The notes under the pieces: model-generated | The model's input: the letters and a program-made list of their open reading frames with translations, nothing else | Told to the model about the DNA's origin: nothing | Database searches by the model: none | Position numbers and translations under genes: made by a program | From: Uranotaenia lowii | Taxonomy: Eukaryota; Arthropoda; Insecta; Diptera; Culicidae | Assembly: GCF_029784155.1 (NCBI RefSeq) | Contig: NC_073693.1 | Coordinates: forward strand, 282,737,456-282,801,455 | Length of the DNA: 64,000 nt | Reading direction: 5' to 3' | Shown: in pieces, positions 56,563 through 64,000 of the stretch | Position numbering within the stretch: the first letter of the stretch is position 1 | Layout of the letters: each line of letters opens with the position of its first letter

Positions 56563-59500
56563 CAGCTAGATTAATGATGCAATGCACTTGGCAGAATATT
56601 TTTTTTCTTTTTTTATAGGAGTCTAACCCGTTAGGATAATTCTTCCTCGTAGGCTGAACATCACAACAAATTGCATATGAAAACGTTACATTACCAGATA
56701 ACTTCGCTGAAAATTTCATCTATTTCCATTCATGCATTCATGAGTTATTCACAAAACCAAGTGTTGTTTTTTTTCGAGTACATTCCTTAGTGTGCTTATC
56801 AAATTCACAATCACAAAAGTTTTTCAAATTATAATTACCCTTTCGTTAATTTTCAACATCTTCCACCATAGTAAAATATTCTATACGTCTATAATCTTTC
56901 AATTTTTAAATATTCTTTCTCAAAGAATTTAAACTTTAACCGATGTAGCCGATAAAATAATTTCATGAAATAAATTTATATTTTTTTTTATTTTAAAGGG
57001 ATTTTAACTCCATAGGAGGCATTCGTCCCTACGAAATAAATTTACGGTAATTAAATCTTCATTCAAAAAATCGCTATCCTAGATTTTCCTGCAGAAAAAA
57101 ATCTTACATAAAAAATCAAATCCAAATTTTGCATTGCTTTTCTGTACCTCATTTTTTAACTAACCGATTTTTTAAATTCAAATTTTAGTTTTTTCTCAAG
57201 AATTTTATAATTATTTTATTATGGCAAATATACTAAGTCTCTCAACAAAACTCAATTCTTCATAATATTAGAATGATAATTAAGATGATTTGAATGTGCG
57301 TTTCGGGTCATTGACCCGAACAGCTTTAAAATGTGAATATTAGGTTTCTCATATATTCCCAAACAAAATATAAAGGAAAATATGAACAAAAAGGTCTATA
57401 TCTCATTTCATTTAATCCAAAACTACTTGTTGTGTACTGTAAAAGTTATTCCTAGGCTTAAAATCTTCAGTTCGATTTCGATTCAACATCCCCTTGTTCC
57501 CGGGGGGAGGGGGGGGGGTTTCAAAATTCAAATTTAGCTAAAAATAATTACAATACCAAAAATAAACAATAAAAAAGGAATGGAATTTCTTACACCGTTT
57601 CTCATTCATGATTACGACACAAAATAAAAAAAAATGGACTGATAAAAAAAAAAAAAATTTTTAATCATATCACAAGTAGTTCATAGATAGTTTATTTCAA
57701 AATGATTTTCTTTATTCCGAACTAGAAATTTGTTTCAAAAGAATTTATAAGCAAATTTTAAATAATCTTTTCCAGAACACAGAGTTTAAAACAAATCTAA
57801 ACTCTCAAATAAACATCCAAATAGGTAGAAAACTAACCATAATTAGTTGATAGGGAAATGATAAAAAAAATTTAATTTTTATTCATCTTAATTGTAATTC
57901 TCTTCTTCATTTTCAACCGAAGGGTTGATGGAAACATTCCGCTGTAGTATTTTGAACAAAAAATATTTATTCACGATTTTAATTGTAAATTTTAATAACT
58001 GAAAAAAAAACAATTTTAAATTTTGGAGAATTTATTAAATGGTTGATGTTTTAATTTAATTTGATAGAAAAAAAGAATATATTAATTATTATTCGAAAAG
58101 TGCCAGTGATAGAAGCCAGAGATAAACCTTTTTTATATAAAAAAAATCGTCCAGTTATCAAAATAAACGGCTTTAAAAGTTCATTTCACAAATACAAAGT
58201 TAACATTTCGCATAAAAAATTAGTTTAAAGTTGGTACTTGGAATCATTTTTCAAACTTTTTAAGATTAATTTAAAATTCATGATCGATTCATAAAACACG
58301 ATTTTATTCAAACAAAATTAATGAAAAGTTTTTACATTTTCAATCGCAGGTTTAAAAGTTTAAAATGACAAGCTCTAAGTATTTGGTCACTTTTGATTGA
58401 AATATTGGGTGCTGGAAAGAACAGAAGGTTAAAATTATATTTTTCTTATAAAAAATTTATACTTAAGGGCTTATGTGTCAAGTACACAAAAATTTGAAAT
58501 TAAATCGCAAAGACAAAATTGATAAAATCATTTCTAAAATTAAAAAAGTTTGACTTAAAAATTAGGCAAGTGAATTTAGGAATTTAAAGACAAACTGTAC
58601 TTTAAAATTTGAAAAAAAAAATTTTTTTAGAAGAGAGATAAAAGTCTAAGAAATCTAATGCTGTTCTTGTTTTTTTGGAAAAAAAACTGCAAAATATTCT
58701 AAAAATAGGACAGCACTAAGGTCGTACTTTTACCCCACCATACTCTATTTATTTGAAAATTTAAAAAAAAATTAAAAATGAAAAAAATAAGTGTTTTTAA
58801 ATATTTTAGAAGATTTTTTCAATAAACACGTTTCACCATAAGCTTCCACATAATTTAATTGATTACTCAAGGCAACTGCATTTTGGTGTTTTTTTTAATG
58901 ATTGGTTCGGTAGATTTTAGCGTCCTAAACTCGATTTTCATTTATCAAATTTGGTCGAACACTTGTAGTTTTGGTGATAAAGAGATTTAAAATGTATCAG
59001 TTTTATATAAAATCAAACATTGACCAACAAATCTACATATATGACAAAGATTCTGATTCTGTTTATCCGACTCCATCCAAGGAATAATATTATGATGAAA
59101 ATGATGCATGATCTAAAAAAGAAAAATTCAATTATTTAAAAAAAGATAGAAAGATATCATTACAAGTATTTTTGACTTTACTGCAGAAAGTGTAAAAAAA
59201 CTTAATTTCATTTATCATATTTGTTGTAACCTGCAAAACAATAACATGTATGCTTAAAAAATATCTTAAATTCAGTTTGGTTTAAATCTTCTTTGGAGTT
59301 TGGTAAATAAGAAAAAGTAAAAAAAAACATACAACTTCCATAAGTTTATTCGCAGAACACAAAATTACTTGAGGTCTTGAGGAAAGTTTATTATACATTT
59401 TCAAATTTTATTTTTAAATGATATGTTTTTGTTTTAAATTTTTGTAAAAAAAAGTGTAGAAATTTCTCAAATACTTTTTATTTATTTTCAAAGGTCATTT

Positions 59501-60646
59501 CAATAACAAAAGCAGATAGAAATATTGCATAATTAGATTCAGGGTCCCAAACAAGTCGAAATTACCTTTTGAATTCATTGCACGTCAGAAGAATGTAAAT
59601 TTTGTGGCCTCATGTAAATTATGTGTTGTGTTAAGATTTAAGAGGAACAAAAACACGAAATAAAATTTAGTCTTAAATTGGTTTCTTGAAGAATATTTCA
59701 TATCGGCATAACATGTGTAATGAAATAAACCATTTTTTTAAATAAAAAAAATATCTCGTCTCAAACTCTGTTCTTATTTCGTTACACTTCTTAATAAAAA
59801 CCCATTCTAAAAAGGTAGGAAGGTAGGGTTTTTGTGTGTCAAATTTTGAGTTCCTATACAAAAGATTAATTGTAATTAAGAATCAAAGTTAGTTTCAATT
59901 CAAGTAGATCAAAATGTTTCAAGCAAAGGGTGATTTAAGACTAAATTCCGCCGGAGGCGAGAAAAATTTCTGACTTGCTTGTTAATACTGATTTTTAAAA
60001 TACATTTGAGATCAAGTATTTTTCCGTCTCTACGGTAAAAATTTTTCTTGGAAAAAAACTTCATGGGGGGGGGGTTAAACCCCTAAAGCTCCACCCTCCT
60101 CCCCCCCGTTCGCACAGCCTGGGTTAGCAGTATTAACTATTTTAATGAAAGGTTTAACCTTTTTTTTAATTTTTTTTGTTTTGGTAAAAAAATCAATTTA
60201 AGGAGCTATTAAATTTTATACTCCTTTCCACAGTAAATGTTTTGAATAATTAAAGTGTAACAATATGCAACCTTTCCAGAATATTCAAAAATTATTGAAA
60301 AAAGTTGTCGAAATTCACTCACTACGGTTTGTGTTTTTTATGATAAGTCCATCATACTTTTTTTTATATGGCGACCGTAGCACTTTATTTAATGAGATGC
60401 AGGTGGTTCACGCACAGCAATCAAGGATAAAGCTTCTGAATATTAAAAAAAAAACCCTGTCGCCGTTATATTTGGTGCATTGTCTCACTATGTTTGTATG
60501 ATGCATAAAAGACAACTAAATAGTACTGGGTAAGAATGTAATCCATTATTTTTCGGGAATTTTTGTTCTGTTTTTTAAGGCTTAGATTTTTTTTTAGGCT
60601 TTGTAAATATTTTCCATGATTCTATGAACCATGTTATTTCTCCTTA
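56563..60646. other. AT-rich spacer
   Basis: No gene recognised in 4 kb. It contains the dispersed repeat at 57165-57350, a G run at 57503-57520 and a G/C-run pair at 60064-60110 (GGGGGGGG, TTAAACCCCTAAAGC, CCTCCCCCCC) that looks like the end of a degraded repeat. Confidence 0.4.
57165..57350 (+). repeat. Dispersed repeat, copy 2
   Basis: Diverged, same-orientation match to 41150-41345. Confidence 0.55.
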
Positions 60647-60654
60647 GTAACGTC

Positions 60655-61302
60655 CAGTGTTCAGCATCGCTAACTGAAAAATTAGCGGCGCTAATAAGAT
60701 CGCTAGCTCGGTCAAAGTTAGCGATCGCTAATTAAAACCGCAAAATGTTGCGTAAAAGTTATCGATCTTTAATAAAACGCTAATCGCTAATCGATAGTAG
60801 AAAGTTTTGAAAAAGATAAACAAAACACAAATTTTGCAGCCATCTTTATTTAATATGACTAGAAAAGTTTTTAAAGGTTATCAAGAGGTACAGTTTTCGA
60901 ACTTATTTTGTTATATTTCTGTCCATATCAGTTGCGTCAATAAACTTTAACTTTAAGTTCGCGTATTTGGTGTAAAGTAAAAGGAAAAACTTTTGAATCA
61001 AATCATTCAAAATATTCACCCGTTTATCAGTTTTTTTACATCAGTTAATGCAAAGATTCTCTTTAGTCAGATGTTTTGTTTTGTCCGAAATTTTTTTCTT
61101 CATATTTTTTTACTTTAATACTCAAAAGATTGATTGATTTTTCTGACTTATTTTGTTCTGGAAATTTCATTTTTCACAACTTTTTCATCTCTTTTATATT
61201 CTAAATAGACTTATGCTTCAGACATAAATTCATGTGAGAACAATTCAAAATGACGCGGACAAATAAGCGATTAGCGGATTAGCGTTTTTGTGCAGAACAC
61301 CG
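60655..61302. mobile_element. hAT-like nonautonomous element with GCGATTAGCG words
   Basis: Flanks GTAACGTC (60647-60654) and GTTACGTC (61303-61310) match at 7 of 8 bases. Ends CAGTGTTCAGC and GCAGAACACCG are inverse apart from two bases. Variants of TTAGCGATCGCTAA and GCGATTAGCG cluster near both ends. No coding. Confidence 0.68.
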
Positions 61303-61310
61303 GTTACGTC

Positions 61311-61584
61311 ATCGTTAAGTGACTGGATGCGGAACAGATACAATCTTATGTAGTATTAGCTTGTCAAGATTACCATCTCCATTGGACATAGGGATAAATA
61401 ACGCGAGAGCGTTTGAAAATCAAGTTAAAACACTTCATCAGTTTAAGCGAAAACGAATGTCTTTAAACGATAGATATCTAATTTGTTGCTTCGACTGTTG
61501 AAAGTATAAATATGTAATTCAGTAAAACACATTCATCTCCAATTTTTAATAATAGTCAACAACAGTGAACAAAATGTCTAGCGT
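61311..61584. other. Short spacer
   Basis: A 60-codon plus-strand open frame has no motif. Confidence 0.35.
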
Positions 61585-61784
61585 TTATTTGTTTAGCCAT
61601 ATAATTCTGTCAAACACTTTTATATGTACACATATGTCAGTTTGTTTGAAAAATGCAGGAATCCAGTATCGACTAACAAGAAACAACTCCTGGAATGAAT
61701 AAAAATTAATCCATTGGCGAATTTCAACCTTAGTTCAACTACAAATCTTACCGCTATCAACAAAACTGCCAGATACTTCAACAT
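61585..61784 (-). CDS. Paralogue of the small secreted peptide gene (45 residues, possibly decaying)
   Basis: Exon 1 (61784-61752) encodes MLKYLAVLLIA, aligned residue for residue with MMKYSTVLLVA of the gene at 50675-50895. It is followed by the same donor GTAAGATT and an intron of exactly 62 nt (61751-61690) ending ATTCCAG. Exon 2 (61689-61585) encodes 34 residues ending DRIIWLNK and TAA. DNA similarity to the paralogue persists briefly (GATA...CTGGATT.CTGCA) but with small deletions, and the mature part differs (FFKQTDICVHIKV). A TATAAAAA box lies 44-51 bp upstream. It may encode a diverged peptide or be a pseudogene. Confidence 0.55.
61690..61751 (-). other. 62-nt intron of the paralogue
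   Basis: GTAAGATTTG...TTCATTCCAG, phase 0, the same length as in the gene at 50675-50895. Confidence 0.55.
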
Positions 61785-61827
61785 GCTTATGTAGACAAGT
61801 CTTTGAAATTAAAATTTGGTTACTTTT

Positions 61828-61835
61828 TTTTTATA
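61828..61835 (-). promoter_or_regulatory. TATA box of the paralogue
   Basis: TATAAAAA on the minus strand upstream of the ATG at 61784. Confidence 0.4.
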
Positions 61836-61859
61836 AATTGGTCTTCATACTCAAGGTAG

Positions 61860-63486
61860 TTGAACCATTAAGTTAATATAAAAATTTCAAATTAATAAAG
61901 TATTATTTTCAAAATTAGATTTCATTAAAAAATTCTCTGGAAGCTTCGGAATTAATAATTTTATAAATTTCATCGATACCGACCGCGATAACCGGCGCTA
62001 CCCTAAAAAAATGTATAGTTGTTGAATTTTTATTTGCTCTCCCCATTTGCTATGTTGATTCAAATGATTCCTTAAAATGGTAGTTAAGACAGCTATCAGG
62101 GCTTTGAATAAATGTTACAAACTCGTACAACAAATAAACTTTTAAAATCTTGATTTTTCTACATTTATATGTTTAAAACTTCCCAGCGATTTGCCGGAGC
62201 TATTAGGTTTTTTGCCAATCTTTTCCAATAATTTTCAAAACTTTCAAAATTGTTTGTTTTTCTCACTGATACAAATTATCGTCAAGAAATGTATCGTCTT
62301 TTGAGTATGGTTTTGTTTTCATCCATATAGTTTTTTTCCTCTCTTGACGGTTTTCTGTTCCACCCAATTCGTATAAAAGGTATGCTTTCTTGATCAGTCT
62401 ATAATAAAAAAAAATCCACCCAATGATAAGGGCGCTGAATTAAATACCATCTGATTAAGCGAAGTCTAGTCGCTGTTACAGCCTTCCGGCAGCTACAAAG
62501 TTGGAATTCTTCGAGCCGCGTCGTCAGTCGTTGTGGATTGTTTTGGTCAATGAAGAGGAGGAGGAGGAGGATCAACGAAAACAAAAACTAGTGAACGATC
62601 GAGACATTCTGAGATGCTTATTTACCTGTACTACTAAAATGGCCCCAGGAAAACGGAAGCATATGTTGCGGGTAGATAATGCCATAATTACGATCGAGTT
62701 ATGTGGCTAGAAAAAGTAAAGTCGCGTCGAGTGCCGCCGTTTTGTAGCACTTTAGCTAGGCCGTCGGATATCGCTTCTTAATATGACTAGTAGGTGAAAT
62801 TGAATTCCTCAATGGGGCATCCGGATAATGATAGTATCAGAAACGGAAGAAAGATGCCAAGTTGGGACCCATATGGGCAGGATGCATCTGGAATTTGCAC
62901 ACTAGGCGGATGCTTGTAAGGTTTTTCGGAAGCTTGTGACAATATCAATCTACTGTGGTGAATCAGTCTTCAACCCGCACGACGAAGACATTTTTCACTT
63001 ACTTTGCTTTCTCGTCCTATTCGCACTAGGACGTCTTTCCGTCGCGGAACTCGTCAAGTGAATGTCAAAAACACCAAAACAGTGTTGTCAAACCTATTTT
63101 CCTTTTTTTTGTTTTACTTCATCAAATTACACGTTACATATAAAAGAGCTGTAGTCGTGTTTTTTTAATGCTATGTACATTCATAAGCCCTGGTTTTAAA
63201 AGATTGAATTTATTACAAGCTTGTCATTACTGAATGAGTATTTAAAGCTTTTCGTTATTTGTCGTCTATTTAATTTATTCCTCTTGGTTTTCTAGAAGTT
63301 TTTCAATAACATAAATAATATATCTTTAAGGACTATATTTTATATTTAAACATTACATTAACAGTTTCAATATATTTAAACTATCCCCACACTATTCCAC
63401 CACATTCGCCCCTTTCTCTACACTCCAACGCAAAATTCATGTCTTTTGTATTCAATATAAGAACGTTCTGAGCTTATATTACTTTT
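61860..63486. other. Spacer with a less AT-rich block, no recognised gene
   Basis: 62340-63080 has near-balanced composition. It contains TATAAAAG at 62372, TCAGTC at 62394 and a 70-codon open frame (62501-62710) with an EEEEEE run. It also has an imperfect stem around 63010-63035 (CGTCCTA...TAGGACG). The TATA to initiator spacing is short, and no family is recognised. Confidence 0.35.
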
Positions 63487-64000
63487 GATTTGGAAACTTG
63501 ACATTCGAGCAAGACTCTTCAACCTATGACTCCTTACTTTCATCTATTAACTCTCAACTCTAGACTTTCAACTCGTGGCCTTGACACTAGACTTTTCACA
63601 TTTGAGCTTTAACTCTCGATTTTCAATTTCAGAATTGACATTCGATGCAACCTATGACTCCTTACTTCCATCTATTGACTCTCAACTATAGACTTTCAAC
63701 TCGTGGCCTTGACACTAGACTCTTTACATTTGAACCTTGACTCTCGATTTTCAATTTCAAAGTCTAGAAACTTGACATTCGATTCATGACTCTTCAACCT
63801 ATGACTCCTTACTTTCATCTATTGACTCTTAACTTTAGACTTTCAATTTGTGGCCTTGACACTAGACTCTTCACATTTGAACCTTGACTCTCGATTTTCA
63901 ATTTCAAAGTCTAGAAACTTGACATTCGATGCATGACTCTTCAACCTATGACTCCTTACTTTCATCTATTGACTCTTAACTTTAGACTTTCAACTCGTGG
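63487..64000 (+). repeat. Minisatellite of about 157 bp, at least 3.3 units, running off the window
   Basis: AACCTATGACTCCTTACTT falls at 63521, 63649, 63796 and 63953. The last full period is 157 bp; earlier units lack 10-29 bp. Units are built from short similar phrases (GACTCTTCA, GACTCTCAAC, TAGACTTTCAACTCGTGG). Confidence 0.9.

Overview
The window is AT-rich nuclear DNA from an insect, most probably a mosquito-like dipteran. The evidence is a copia element with an initiator-Met half-tRNA primer site, a mag-like Ty3/gypsy element, a Transib-like element, Helitrons, many TA-flanked short inverted-repeat elements, short 62-nt introns and arthropod-style TATA boxes. The species call is inference. 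It is almost all transposon-derived or plain AT-rich spacer; no long host gene lies fully inside it.

Layout: 1-1.6 kb looks like the start of a minus-strand host gene that leaves the window (a CpG-bearing 5' region and a partial coding exon). 1.6-6.0 kb is a run of short TA-flanked elements. 6.0-9.5 kb holds single-copy DNA, a broken non-LTR reverse transcriptase and small repeats. 9.5-20.0 kb is a nested stack. A pair of 24-bp direct repeats encloses a 1.6-kb sequence, which is split by an 8.8-kb minus-strand Ty3/gypsy element with LTRs that look identical by eye. That element is in turn split inside its integrase by a 1.6-kb foldback element with Transib hallmarks (CACAGTG ends, 5-bp CGTCG target duplication). 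20-35 kb is spacer with a second non-LTR fragment and several short inverted-repeat elements. 35.3-40.7 kb is a young minus-strand Ty1/copia element, complete apart from one in-frame TAG. 41.9-46.7 kb contains two Helitron-like copies in opposite orientation with other elements in and between them. 50.6-61.8 kb contains two tiny minus-strand split genes for small secreted peptides with matching structure, a large hAT-like foldback element and a smaller hAT-like element. The last 0.5 kb is a minisatellite of about 157 bp that continues past the window edge.

Together: the two LTR elements would supply reverse transcriptase and integrase for their own copying; the Transib-, hAT- and TA-type elements carry no enzyme and must depend on transposases encoded elsewhere. 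The Ty3/gypsy element appears to carry two spliceosomal introns, one in its leader and one inside reverse transcriptase, so splicing would decide whether a full Pol protein is made. The best candidates for undescribed biology are those introns, the Transib-like foldback insertion, and the paired micro-genes.
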